The notes beneath the pieces were generated by a model that was given only the letters and a program-made list of their open reading frames with translations, had not been told where the DNA came from and searched no databases. A program made the position numbers and the translations under genes. 61,610 nt of DNA from contig JAMLHW010000021.1 in the NCBI GenBank assembly GCA_023954475.1, positions 1-61,610 on the forward strand, in the 5' to 3' direction. Positions 1 through 8,030 of the stretch are shown one piece after another (position 1 is the stretch's first letter; each line of letters opens with the position of its first letter). Source of the DNA: Anaerolineae bacterium (GTDB taxonomy: Bacteria > Chloroflexota > Anaerolineae > Promineifilales > Promineifilaceae).

Positions 1-2
1 TT

Positions 3-1262
3 ATGAACAGGTATATTGCACTGTTACGCTCGAATCGCGATTATCGCTATCTTTGGTTGGGTGCGGTTTCGAGTAATTTTGGGGATTGGTTTAACCTGAT
101 TGCTTCGGCCGAATTGATTTCCGATCTCACGTCAAGTGGCATAGCTGTCAGTTACCTGTTTTTAGCCCGATTTATACCGCTTTTTGTTGTTAGTCCCTTT
201 GCCGGCGTTCTTGCCGATAAATACAACCGACGACATCTGATGATCATTGCTGATGTGTTGCGGGCATTGACCGTGGCCGGCTTTTTATTGATCGACAGCC
301 CCGATCAATTGTGGCTCTTTTACACATTGATGGTGACGCAGTTTGTGCTGAGCGCTGTTTTTACACCGGCACGCAACGCGGCATTAGCAAACTATGTCGC
401 GCAAGAAGATTTAGTTACCGCCAATGCTATCGACAGTGCGACGTGGAGTTCGATGCTGGCATTGGGTGCGTTAATTGGTGGCATTGTGGCACAGTACTTC
501 GGCCGAAATTCAGCTTTCCTGTTTGATGCCACAACTTTTTTACTTTCGGCATGGTTTATCAGTCGTACAATGCCATTGCGTCGGCCACGGTTGGCATCTG
601 CCGCAGGCTCTGAACACGAGAAGATTGCATTTAGTGATGGACTGCGTTTCTTGTGGTCACGCCCCTTCATTATGACGCTGGTGTTCGTGAAAGCGGGCGG
701 ATCATTGGCGTGGGGTGCGATTAATGTGCTCGAGATCAACTATGCGTCGGATGTTTTTCCCATTGGCGGTGATGGGGCGACGACTTTAGGACTGATCTAC
801 TTTGTGACAGGTGTCGGTACTGGACTGGGACCAATTGCAATCCGTCATTGGTTGGGCGATGCACCACGTAGATTGCGTTTAGGCATCACGTTGGGCTACC
901 TGCTGCTGACACTGGGCATCGCGATGTTGGCATTGGCGCCAACGCTGCCACTTTACTTGTTGGGAACATTGACACGCACTGTTGGTACCGGTGCGCTTTG
1001 GGTATTTGCATCAGCATTGCTCTACTTGCTGTTGCCGGACGAAGTGCGCGGTCGCGTTTTCGCTTTCGAGTTTGCGTTGTTGACGCTGACACAATCATTA
1101 TCAACGTTATGGGCCGGGATTGCACTTGACAACGTTGGTTTGACCTTACAGCAAACGACCCTGACGATGGCATTGGTTGCAGCCGTTGTTATGCTGCTTT
1201 GGATATGGGCTAACGCTGTCTGGTCTCGCGGAATGCGACCTGAAGCTGCATCGCGTGTATGA
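3..1262 (+). CDS. MFS transporter (drug/siderophore exporter type)
   Basis: A 419-residue polytopic membrane protein of the major facilitator superfamily, most like the DHA3/EntS-type exporters that expel small molecules using the proton gradient. The N-terminus (LLRSNRDYRYLWLGAVSSNFGDW) has the arrangement typical of that group. The loop after the second helix, GVLADKYNRRHLMIIAD (about residues 68-84), is the family motif A. About twelve hydrophobic segments can be counted. The ATG is only 3 bases into the window, so its ribosome site cannot be judged, but the start fits the family. The substrate cannot be read from the sequence. It stands alone, converging on the DinB gene. Confidence 0.88.
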   Translation: MNRYIALLRSNRDYRYLWLGAVSSNFGDWFNLIASAELISDLTSSGIAVSYLFLARFIPLFVVSPFAGVLADKYNRRHLMIIADVLRALTVAGFLLIDSPDQLWLFYTLMVTQFVLSAVFTPARNAALANYVAQEDLVTANAIDSATWSSMLALGALIGGIVAQYFGRNSAFLFDATTFLLSAWFISRTMPLRRPRLASAAGSEHEKIAFSDGLRFLWSRPFIMTLVFVKAGGSLAWGAINVLEINYASDVFPIGGDGATTLGLIYFVTGVGTGLGPIAIRHWLGDAPRRLRLGITLGYLLLTLGIAMLALAPTLPLYLLGTLTRTVGTGALWVFASALLYLLLPDEVRGRVFAFEFALLTLTQSLSTLWAGIALDNVGLTLQQTTLTMALVAAVVMLLWIWANAVWSRGMRPEAASRV

Positions 1263-1300
1263 AGTAGTCCAGGATATCCATTGTTTCGGCCGATCTTACG

Positions 1301-1804
1301 TTACTGCCCTCCGCTTTGCATCAAGAAAAACACCAAATCGATGTCACCGGGTGATTGTCCATAAGACGTGAGCAACTGTGCGATTTCTGTGTGATGCTGC
1401 ATCCCATGCAGCACAAGGTGTTGCAAGATGCCCCATTGTGGAAATTCAAATCTGTCACCACGCCAGTTGGTCAGCTTGACGCGGCCCTCGATATTGGAAG
1501 ATCTCACATCGGCAAAATAGGTGTCCCAGGCAGTTTGTTCCTGCGCAAAGCCGCGTTTGATTTCTGCCAGACTAGGAAAATCAACAGGGTCAATCGGTGA
1601 ATGTTGTTGGCCGGTTTCAAGGGCGATACGCCAGCTTGCGTCAGTTCGCAAAACATGTAGAAACAGATCGTGGATTGATCCGTGTCCATAGCCGGGATGG
1701 GCATGATAATCGGCCGAACTCAACTGGTCGGCAAAAGTGAGCAATTGCTGCGTATTATGCCAATGGTAGGCAAACACAGTTTGGGCTTGTTGTTTGGCGA
1801 ACAT
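1301..1804 (-). CDS. DinB family protein
   Basis: A 167-residue protein of the DinB/YfiT four-helix-bundle family, which are metal-dependent and often act as thiol transferases or stress proteins. The histidines expected at the metal site appear in IHDLFLHVLRTDASW and in HGMQHHTEIAQLL. I chose the ATG at 1804 because GGGAG lies 9 bases before it. An in-frame ATG at 1822 has no ribosome site. It converges on the MFS gene. The precise reaction is unknown. Confidence 0.85.
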   Translation of the reverse strand: MFAKQQAQTVFAYHWHNTQQLLTFADQLSSADYHAHPGYGHGSIHDLFLHVLRTDASWRIALETGQQHSPIDPVDFPSLAEIKRGFAQEQTAWDTYFADVRSSNIEGRVKLTNWRGDRFEFPQWGILQHLVLHGMQHHTEIAQLLTSYGQSPGDIDLVFFLMQSGGQ

Positions 1805-2014
1805 AGTCACTTTCTCCCGCATTAAAAGGGTAAACTCGGCCGAAATCAGTGCACAAATGCTCGGTATTCAGCCGTATGATCGCATTCAGTATAGCAGTGC
1901 TGTAACAAAACTGTAAGCTCTCAGACAGAATCAATTAAGCATCGCAGTCTATACTTCATCTGAATTCGGCCGAACAGGTCGTTTGATTGATAGATAACAA
2001 GGAGATTACTGACA

Positions 2015-2764
2015 ATGAAGAAATGGAGCTTGATTTTAATCGTTATTCTCACCACGTTGGTGTTGGCTGCCTGTAATTCAGCGGAGACACAGGAACCAGT
2101 CGCAGAGCCCGTTGCCGCAGTAGAATCGAATTCGGCCGAAGGTAGTGCAATGGCCGACGACACAATGGCGGAAGACGATGCTATGATGGAAGATGATGCG
2201 ATGGCGGATGACGAGGCCATGATGGAAGACGATACGCATGATGATGGGATGGCAGAAGACGAGGCCATGATGGATGATGAAGCAGCTATGGATGATGAGA
2301 TGGCTGAGTCTGAATTGTCCGGGTTGCCGGGTTGGCAAACCCTGGTCTTGACCAATGCCCGCACCGGCGAACAGTTCACATTGGCTGATTTCAACGGCCA
2401 AACTGTGTTTGTCGAGCCGATGGCGACTTGGTGTACTAATTGCCGCAGCCAACTGAGTAATGTGCGCGAAGCACGCGCCACGCTCGGTGACGACACAGTA
2501 TTTGTGGCCCTGAGTCTGGAAACGACTTTGGAAGACGCACAATTGGCTGCTTACGCGGATCAACAAGGATTTGACTGGCTCTTTGCGGTCATGACTGACG
2601 AGATGCTGCAACAATTAGCCGATCAATTCGGCCGATCAATCACCAGCGCTCCGTCCACACCTCATTTCGTCATCCGACCTGATGGAAGCTTTACCGATCT
2701 TGTGACTGGTATTGAATCGCCTCAAGAGATCGTTGAGCAGATCACCAACGCAATGCAGGGCTAA
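2015..2764 (+). CDS. Thioredoxin-fold (TlpA-like) lipoprotein with Met/Asp/Glu-rich linker
   Basis: A 249-residue exported lipoprotein. The signal peptide ends in lipobox LAAC (Cys about 20). Residues about 45-100 form a low-complexity linker made almost only of Met, Asp, Glu and Ala (repeats such as AMMEDDAMADDEAMMEDD). The C-terminal thioredoxin domain carries MATWCTNCRSQ, so an active CxxC (CTNC). It probably reduces or isomerises extracytoplasmic disulfides or serves cytochrome maturation. An AAGGAG site at 1999-2004 supports the start. The next gene is a CcdA-like electron carrier, the expected partner. The acidic, Met-rich linker could bind metal; that is inference. Confidence 0.88.
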   Translation: MKKWSLILIVILTTLVLAACNSAETQEPVAEPVAAVESNSAEGSAMADDTMAEDDAMMEDDAMADDEAMMEDDTHDDGMAEDEAMMDDEAAMDDEMAESELSGLPGWQTLVLTNARTGEQFTLADFNGQTVFVEPMATWCTNCRSQLSNVREARATLGDDTVFVALSLETTLEDAQLAAYADQQGFDWLFAVMTDEMLQQLADQFGRSITSAPSTPHFVIRPDGSFTDLVTGIESPQEIVEQITNAMQG

Positions 2765-2833
2765 GACCGTAAATGTACCGGTAATTGGAGCGTTTAGTAC
2801 GCTCCAATTGCCTCTGACACACACTTCCTAATC

Positions 2834-3502
2834 ATGAACGAACTTCTGCAAGCATTTATCCTCGGCAATGCCGCCATCTTGACCAATGTCTGTGTCTTGC
2901 CGCTATATCCTGGCTTAATCGCGTTTTTGGCGGGCACGGCAAGCAATGAACGTATGGCTAAAGCGACAAAATGGCTTGGCATCTTCGTCCTGGCTGGTGT
3001 GTTGACGTTGATGATTGCTGTGGGAGCGCTGCTGTTTTGGTTGCAAAGCTCATTTGGCGAGTTATTGATCTGGGTATTGCCGGTGATCTACATTGTCGTC
3101 ATTATCATGGGCTTTCTAATGATTTTCGGCCGAAATCCGTTCAACAAATTGACGACTGTCGAAGCACCCATTTTGCGCAACCCATTCGCTACCGCCTATG
3201 TCTACGGCTTACTGCTCGGTCCGATGACCTTGCCCTGTACCGGGCCATTGATCTTAAGCGTTTTCCTGCTCGGAGCGGGCAGCTTTGCCGAATTGGGTTC
3301 GGGATTAGCGTACTTTTTCTTTTTCGGTTTGGGATTTGGTTGGCCGCTCGTCGTGCTGCCATTCCTGGCTGTACCATTCCAGCGCCGTTTCACTGGTTGG
3401 ACAACACGCAATTATGGCACATTGACACGCGTCAGCGGCATTTTGCTCGTCGGCATTGGGTTTGTCGGCATCTATTATGATTTGCTTCCTCTAATTATCT
3501 GA
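2834..3502 (+). CDS. ccdA: CcdA/DsbD-type transmembrane electron carrier
   Basis: A 222-residue polytopic protein of the CcdA/DsbD-beta family, which moves reducing equivalents from cytoplasmic thioredoxin to extracytoplasmic thioredoxin-like proteins. The two conserved cysteines of the family are visible: one in TNVCVLPLYPGLIAFLAG near the N-terminus and one in PMTLPCTGPLILSVFLLGAG in the middle, with six hydrophobic helices. It follows the thioredoxin-fold lipoprotein by 69 bases on the same strand, so the two likely form a redox relay. A hairpin terminator follows at 3542. Confidence 0.87.
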   Translation: MNELLQAFILGNAAILTNVCVLPLYPGLIAFLAGTASNERMAKATKWLGIFVLAGVLTLMIAVGALLFWLQSSFGELLIWVLPVIYIVVIIMGFLMIFGRNPFNKLTTVEAPILRNPFATAYVYGLLLGPMTLPCTGPLILSVFLLGAGSFAELGSGLAYFFFFGLGFGWPLVVLPFLAVPFQRRFTGWTTRNYGTLTRVSGILLVGIGFVGIYYDLLPLII

Positions 3503-3541
3503 GCTTGGTCGCGCAGAATACAGTCTGCGTTGCCCAAAACT

Positions 3542-3573
3542 GCCCATGCTCGTGCTATCGAGCGTGGGCTTTT
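3542..3573 (+). terminator. Hairpin terminator after ccdA
   Basis: GCCCA and GCTCG arms pair with CGAGC and TGGGC around a TGCTAT loop, with one unpaired base on each side, followed by TTTT. It lies 40 bases after the ccdA stop. Confidence 0.75.
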
Positions 3574-3612
3574 GTGTTTATGGCATGTGACGTTGAGAAT
3601 CGGGTTACACGC

Positions 3613-3621
3613 TGCTACAAT
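3613..3621 (+). promoter_or_regulatory. Extended -10 promoter element (TGCTACAAT)
   Basis: TGC directly before TACAAT forms an extended -10 element, just after the ccdA terminator and 32 bases before the TTG start at 3654. No convincing -35 is seen. The same TGnTACAAT form recurs at 20490 and 51960. Confidence 0.45.
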
Positions 3622-3653
3622 CAGGGTAACGATGTGATGGAGTCATACCGCAC

Positions 3654-4034
3654 TTGAATCCTTTTACCCAATTCCTTGCGCAATTTCTCCCCAGTCATGA
3701 TCTCGATGTGTTTGTGGCGTATTGGGATCAACTGGAGGCACTGATTATCCGCGTGTACAAAACGCAGCGGGTGTCATCAGATGATGAACGCCTCTATGTC
3801 AGTGTGCGTGCGCAGTTGCAAAAAGGGTATGCGCGGTGGCAGAAACAGTTGGACCCATTTTGGCGGGCGGCACTGGTGAACGGCAGTTCGGCCGAACGCG
3901 ATCCATTTGTCTATCTGTTTTCGGCCGAATCCGCAGCTGCATTTATCGGTGATTGGACAGCGATGCAGCAGTTGCCCGCCGCACGCGAAGCGTTGAACCG
4001 CTTTATCGTTGCACAATCGGCCGATACAGCATAA
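3654..4034 (+). CDS. Hypothetical protein, 126 aa
   Basis: I do not recognise a family. The protein is soluble and helix-rich, with many Trp and aromatic residues in the first half (VAYWDQLEALIIRVYKTQR; YARWQKQLDPFWRAAL). It has no signal peptide, no cysteines and no obvious catalytic motif. The start is TTG with GGAG 11 bases upstream; the neighbouring ATG frame closes at once. Three copies of the TCGGCCGA palindrome fall inside, two read as Ser-Ala-Glu and one as Ser-Ala-Asp. It sits between two hairpins and is probably transcribed alone. Confidence 0.6.
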   Translation: MNPFTQFLAQFLPSHDLDVFVAYWDQLEALIIRVYKTQRVSSDDERLYVSVRAQLQKGYARWQKQLDPFWRAALVNGSSAERDPFVYLFSAESAAAFIGDWTAMQQLPAAREALNRFIVAQSADTA

Positions 4035-4042
4035 CCTTTGCG

Positions 4043-4056
4043 AAGGGCAAGCCCTT
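4043..4056. other. Short perfect hairpin in the 4035-4126 gap
   Basis: AAGGGC and GCCCTT arms around AA, flanked by further GC pairs. No T-run follows. A TACAAT -10-like box (4071-4076) lies just downstream, so this may mark the end of the previous transcript and the start of the next. Confidence 0.35.
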
Positions 4057-4126
4057 TGCCGTACAATTACAGTCATATTCGCATGAATAAACGCAATCAC
4101 TAAACTGAAGATGCAGGAGGTATTGG

Positions 4127-4699
4127 ATGGAAATCTTAATTGCAGGTGCACTGGGTGTAATCGTCGGTATGATTTTTGATTCACTGATATTGCGTCGCCA
4201 CTACAGCACTGAAGCGCGTGCATTGCAGGAACAACTGGATGCTCAACAGAATGAAACCGATTCTCGATTAGCAGCGGCTGCAGCATCATCTGCTGCACTT
4301 GAAGCGTCGCTGAGTGAATTGCAGACCGCCAACACAGATTTGCAGACGCGGCTTGATCAATGCGAAGCCGATCGGGAACTGGCGGCCAAAGCGTATGCTG
4401 ATATCGAAGAGTTGCGCACGCAAGTTGCCCACGTTTCGGCTGAACCGCAAGATCTACAGCGCATTGAAGGTATCGGACCCAAGATTGCGAGCGTCCTCAA
4501 TGCAGCCGGCATCGTCAATTATGTGCAGTTAGCCGCCCAATCACCGTCTGCGCTGCGCCAAATTCTCGACGACGCCGGCATTAGCCGCATTGCAAACCCG
4601 TCGACATGGCCGCAACAAGCTTCGTTGGCTGCAGCCGAAAAGTGGGATGAACTCGACGCAATGCAGGAAGCACTGCATGGTGGGCGCGAGCGCGATTGA
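4127..4699 (+). CDS. Membrane-anchored coiled-coil protein with helix-hairpin-helix domain
   Basis: A 190-residue protein with one N-terminal membrane segment (residues 2-20), a coiled coil from about 25 to 100, and a C-terminal helix-hairpin-helix domain starting LQRIEGIGPKIASVLNAAGI. Such HhH tails, also seen in DUF4332-like proteins and in extensions of NADH dehydrogenase subunits, usually contact DNA or other proteins. AGGAGG 8 bases before the ATG is a strong ribosome site. The stop overlaps the next gene's TTG start by four bases (TTGA), implying translational coupling with a DNA-repair glycosylase. Function is not known. Confidence 0.75.
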   Translation: MEILIAGALGVIVGMIFDSLILRRHYSTEARALQEQLDAQQNETDSRLAAAAASSAALEASLSELQTANTDLQTRLDQCEADRELAAKAYADIEELRTQVAHVSAEPQDLQRIEGIGPKIASVLNAAGIVNYVQLAAQSPSALRQILDDAGISRIANPSTWPQQASLAAAEKWDELDAMQEALHGGRERD

Positions 4700-5334
4700 C
4701 CGCCTCTAGTCTCTTGCACCGTAGCCCGTTGCCGCGCACATTCTACGCGCGCCCGGCACGGGACGTCGCAAAGGCATTGCTCGGTGCGCGTCTTTTGCGC
4801 CTCGTCGATGGGCAACGTGTCGGCGGCATCATCGTCGAAGCGGAAGCGTATTGTGATTCGGCCGAACCGGATCGCGCGTGCCACGGTACGCGAAACAACG
4901 GTCAGCCGACGCTACGTACCACTGTAATGTTTGGCCCGGCCGGTCACGCTTACATCTACTTCACCTACGGCATGCATTGGATGTTCAACGTCGTCACCGG
5001 TGAACCGGGACAGGCCAATGCTGTTCTCATCAGGGCACTCGAACCCGATACAGGTGAATGGATTATCAGCCACAACCGTCGTAAACAACCGCGATCAAAA
5101 TGGACGAACGGGCCGGCCAAACTCACTGCGGCGCTGGAAATCGACAACAAACTGAACGGAACAGAACTATTTTCGGCCGAAACTGTTTTATGGATCGAGA
5201 ACGGTAGGGCAGTGCTGCCGGCTCAAATTGCGTCCGGGCCACGAGTCGGACTGGGCAAAACGCCCGAACCGTGGTTCTCCAAACCCTGGCGCTACTGGAT
5301 CACCGACAACCCGTTCGTATCGCAATACCGTTGA
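4696..5334 (+). CDS. DNA-3-methyladenine glycosylase (AAG/MPG family)
   Basis: A 212-residue alkyladenine DNA glycosylase that removes alkylated purines in base excision repair. Family signatures are LPRTFYARPARDVAKALLG, the catalytic-site stretch GGIIVEAEAYC (the Glu activates water), HGTRNN, FGPAGHAYIYFTYGMHWMFN and the C-terminal GPRVGLGK. The length is normal for the bacterial family. Translation appears to begin at a TTG overlapping the previous gene's stop. One TCGGCCGAA palindrome gives DSAEP in a loop after EAEAYC, and another gives FSAET, neither in a conserved motif. Confidence 0.93.
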   Translation: MTASSLLHRSPLPRTFYARPARDVAKALLGARLLRLVDGQRVGGIIVEAEAYCDSAEPDRACHGTRNNGQPTLRTTVMFGPAGHAYIYFTYGMHWMFNVVTGEPGQANAVLIRALEPDTGEWIISHNRRKQPRSKWTNGPAKLTAALEIDNKLNGTELFSAETVLWIENGRAVLPAQIASGPRVGLGKTPEPWFSKPWRYWITDNPFVSQYR

Positions 5335-5398
5335 CCAGCGTCACCACTGACTCCTTTCCGGCTTGCATTTCACCACAAATTAGTTGAGGAAGCACATC

Positions 5399-6193
5399 AT
5401 GAAGCTACTTGAAGGCAAAAAGGCACTCATTTTCGGATTAGCGAATAAATACTCCATTGCCTGGGGCATTGCGCAGGCGTTTCACGAGCATGGCGCTGAA
5501 GTCGGCGTATCCTATGCCATTGACCGCCTGGAACGACGGGCACGCCCATTGGCCGAGTCGATTGGATCAACGTTCATTGAGCAATGTGATGTGACCGACG
5601 ATGCCCAAATCTCTGCTACATTTGCCAAAGCGCAGGCCCATTTTGGCACCATCGATATACTCGTTCACGCAGTCGCTTTTGCCGAGCAGGATGATTTGCA
5701 AGGTGCCTACTATGAGACATCGCGCGCCGGTTTTGCGACGTCGATGGATATCAGTGTCTACAGTTTGGTGGCATTGACGCGAGCGGCCAGGCCATTGATG
5801 CTGGAAAACGGTGGCAACATCCTGACACTGAGCTATTACGGCGCGGAAAAAGTCGTGCCGCATTACAACGTGATGGGCGTTGCCAAGGCTGCTCTGGAAG
5901 CCAGTGTGCGTTATTTGGCGGCTGATGTGGGTAAGGAAGGCATTCGCATCAATGCGATTTCGGCCGGACCGATCAAGACGTTGTCAGCGGGCGGTATTGC
6001 CGGTTTTCGCAAGATGCTGACGTATGTCGAGGAGCGTGCTCCGTTGCGCCGTAATGTCGATCAAGATGAAGTAGCACGTTCGGCTCTGTGGTTGTGCAGT
6101 GAGTTGGGCAGCGGCGTAACGGGTGAGGTAGTTTATGTCGATGCTGGTTACCATATTCTGGGAATGCCGGAACCGGCCGAAAAGATCGAGTAG
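5399..6193 (+). CDS. fabI: Enoyl-[acyl-carrier-protein] reductase (NADH), FabI
   Basis: A 264-residue short-chain reductase that performs the last step of each fatty-acid elongation cycle. The FabI form is clear: KALIFGLANKYSIAWGIA (nucleotide-binding loop), and the Tyr-x6-Lys catalytic pair in the stretch YNVMGVAKAALEASVRYLA, followed by INAISAGPIKTLSA. The ATG at 5399 is chosen because GAGGAAG lies 6 bases upstream. An upstream in-frame TTG at 5384 would overlap that site. It stands alone in this strand run. Confidence 0.95.
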   Translation: MKLLEGKKALIFGLANKYSIAWGIAQAFHEHGAEVGVSYAIDRLERRARPLAESIGSTFIEQCDVTDDAQISATFAKAQAHFGTIDILVHAVAFAEQDDLQGAYYETSRAGFATSMDISVYSLVALTRAARPLMLENGGNILTLSYYGAEKVVPHYNVMGVAKAALEASVRYLAADVGKEGIRINAISAGPIKTLSAGGIAGFRKMLTYVEERAPLRRNVDQDEVARSALWLCSELGSGVTGEVVYVDAGYHILGMPEPAEKIE

Positions 6194-6432
6194 TTCGGCT
6201 GTTGACAGGATTGTTTGTTTTGCGTGAAGCGTCCTGTCGATCTTGTCTGAATATACGGCGGCTTGAGGTTTTGCCAGACAAACAGGTTGTGCACCGTAGC
6301 AATCGGCCGATCACTTGTCTTGATGTATGGCGGTTACTGAACTGTGAATTTCGGCCGAATTCGTCTTTAGCACCTATCTTTCGCTATTATTAGTCAATTG
6401 AATCCATTCTAACCATTCCAAAGGAGCCGCCT

Positions 6433-7953
6433 ATGACTCCCCTATCCGATGAGCGTGCAGCGTTCGCCAGGTTGCAAACGCAATTAGTAGACCTTTACGG
6501 TCGGGCACAAGGTCAGCGGCTTTTCCCATCCACAGCGATTGTCATCCCCAGTTTGAGCCTTGATGTCGAAGAACTGGCGAAAATTGAAGGCGTACATCAC
6601 TACGAAGAGCGGCTGCTGTTCATGTTGATGCTGCTGCAAAGTCCCTGCTCAAATCTGATCTATGTCACCAGCCAACCTGTAGCCCCATCAATAGTTGACT
6701 ATTATCTCAACTACCTGCCTGGAATTCCCAGTTTACATGCGCGGCGGCGACTAACAATGCTCAGTTGCTACGACAGTTCATCCAAACCGCTGACAGCCAA
6801 GATAATCGAGCGCCCGCACCTGCTACAGCGCATCAGCGCGGCAATCCCAGATACGTCGAATGCGTATATCTCCTGTTTTAATGCATCTGCATTGGAGCGG
6901 ACGTTAGCTGTCAAATTGGGTGTGCCGCTCTATGCCTGTGATCCCGATCTCGCATACCTAGGGTCAAAAAGCAATAGCCGTCATATTTTCCGCGAAGCGG
7001 CGATTCCTGTTCCGGACGGCTTTGAGGACTTGCGCGATGCAAAGGATATAGTGCAAACTTTGGCTGCGTTAAAGCGGCAGGATCCGGCGTTACGTCGTGC
7101 CGTTGTCAAGTTGAATGAAGGGTTTTCAGGAGAAGGGAACGCTGTATTTTCGTATGAGGGTTGTCCTGATTCGGGCATTGACTCCTGGATCAAACGCATT
7201 TTGCCGGTTCATCTGCAATTTGAGGCTGTGACTGAGACGTGGACACATTTTGAGCATAAATTTGAGGAAATGGGGGGCATTGTGGAGGTATTCATCGAGG
7301 GCGTGCGTAAACGGTCGCCATCAGTACAATGCCATATCACACCGCCCGGTGTCGGTGAAGTATTATCGACACATGATCAGGTATTGGGTGGTCCATCGGG
7401 CCAGATTTTTCTGGGTTGCACGTTCCCGGCTGCTGACGTGTATCGGTTGGATGTTCAGGAGGCAGGGCGACGTGTCAGTAAAGTGATGGAGAAAAAGGGG
7501 GTTATCGGCCGATTTGCTGTCGATTTTATTTCAGTGCTTCAGGGAGATTCCTGGGTTCACTATGCAATCGAAATCAATCTGCGCAAAGGTGGCACAACCC
7601 ACCCATTCATGATGTTGCAATTTCTGACTCATGGTACATATGACCACAAAACAGGTCTCTTTCTCACGCCAAGCGGGAAACCGCGCTACTATTACGCCAG
7701 TGATAATCTGCATAGTCCCAGGTACAAAGGATTGTTACCCGACGATTTGATCAATATTGCGGTAGAAAACGGGTTGCAGTTCAACGGAGCGACACAGAAA
7801 GGTGTCGTTTTTCATCTGATCAGTGCATTGTCACAATACGGCAAAGTAGGCGTATTGTGTATTGGTGAAAACGAAGAAGAAGCCGACGATTTGTATAAAA
7901 AGACTGTAGAAGCGCTGCAAAAAAGCGCGACAGGTACGCAGAGTCAGTGCTAA
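6433..7953 (+). CDS. PGM1-type ATP-grasp peptide ligase
   Basis: A 506-residue protein resembling the peptide ligase PGM1 of pheganomycin biosynthesis, with a pre-ATP-grasp domain (IVIPSLSLDVEELAKIEGVHHYEER through YLNYLPGIP) and then an ATP-grasp fold. The ATP-grasp part shows SKSNSRHIFREAAIPVPDG, the phosphate-binding lysine region AVVKLNEGFSGEGN, and the metal-binding end AIEINLRKGGTTHP. These enzymes make amide bonds between carboxylates and amines through acyl phosphates. The substrate is unknown. AAGGAG lies 7 bases before the ATG. It is followed 77 bases later by a ThDP enzyme, possibly a functional pair. Confidence 0.85.
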   Translation: MTPLSDERAAFARLQTQLVDLYGRAQGQRLFPSTAIVIPSLSLDVEELAKIEGVHHYEERLLFMLMLLQSPCSNLIYVTSQPVAPSIVDYYLNYLPGIPSLHARRRLTMLSCYDSSSKPLTAKIIERPHLLQRISAAIPDTSNAYISCFNASALERTLAVKLGVPLYACDPDLAYLGSKSNSRHIFREAAIPVPDGFEDLRDAKDIVQTLAALKRQDPALRRAVVKLNEGFSGEGNAVFSYEGCPDSGIDSWIKRILPVHLQFEAVTETWTHFEHKFEEMGGIVEVFIEGVRKRSPSVQCHITPPGVGEVLSTHDQVLGGPSGQIFLGCTFPAADVYRLDVQEAGRRVSKVMEKKGVIGRFAVDFISVLQGDSWVHYAIEINLRKGGTTHPFMMLQFLTHGTYDHKTGLFLTPSGKPRYYYASDNLHSPRYKGLLPDDLINIAVENGLQFNGATQKGVVFHLISALSQYGKVGVLCIGENEEEADDLYKKTVEALQKSATGTQSQC

Positions 7954-8030
7954 ACAGAACAAAACGGTAGTGCATGTTTCATGATCTGATTTTAGACATT
8001 CAGTTCAATTCACGGTAAGGGAGCAAAACA

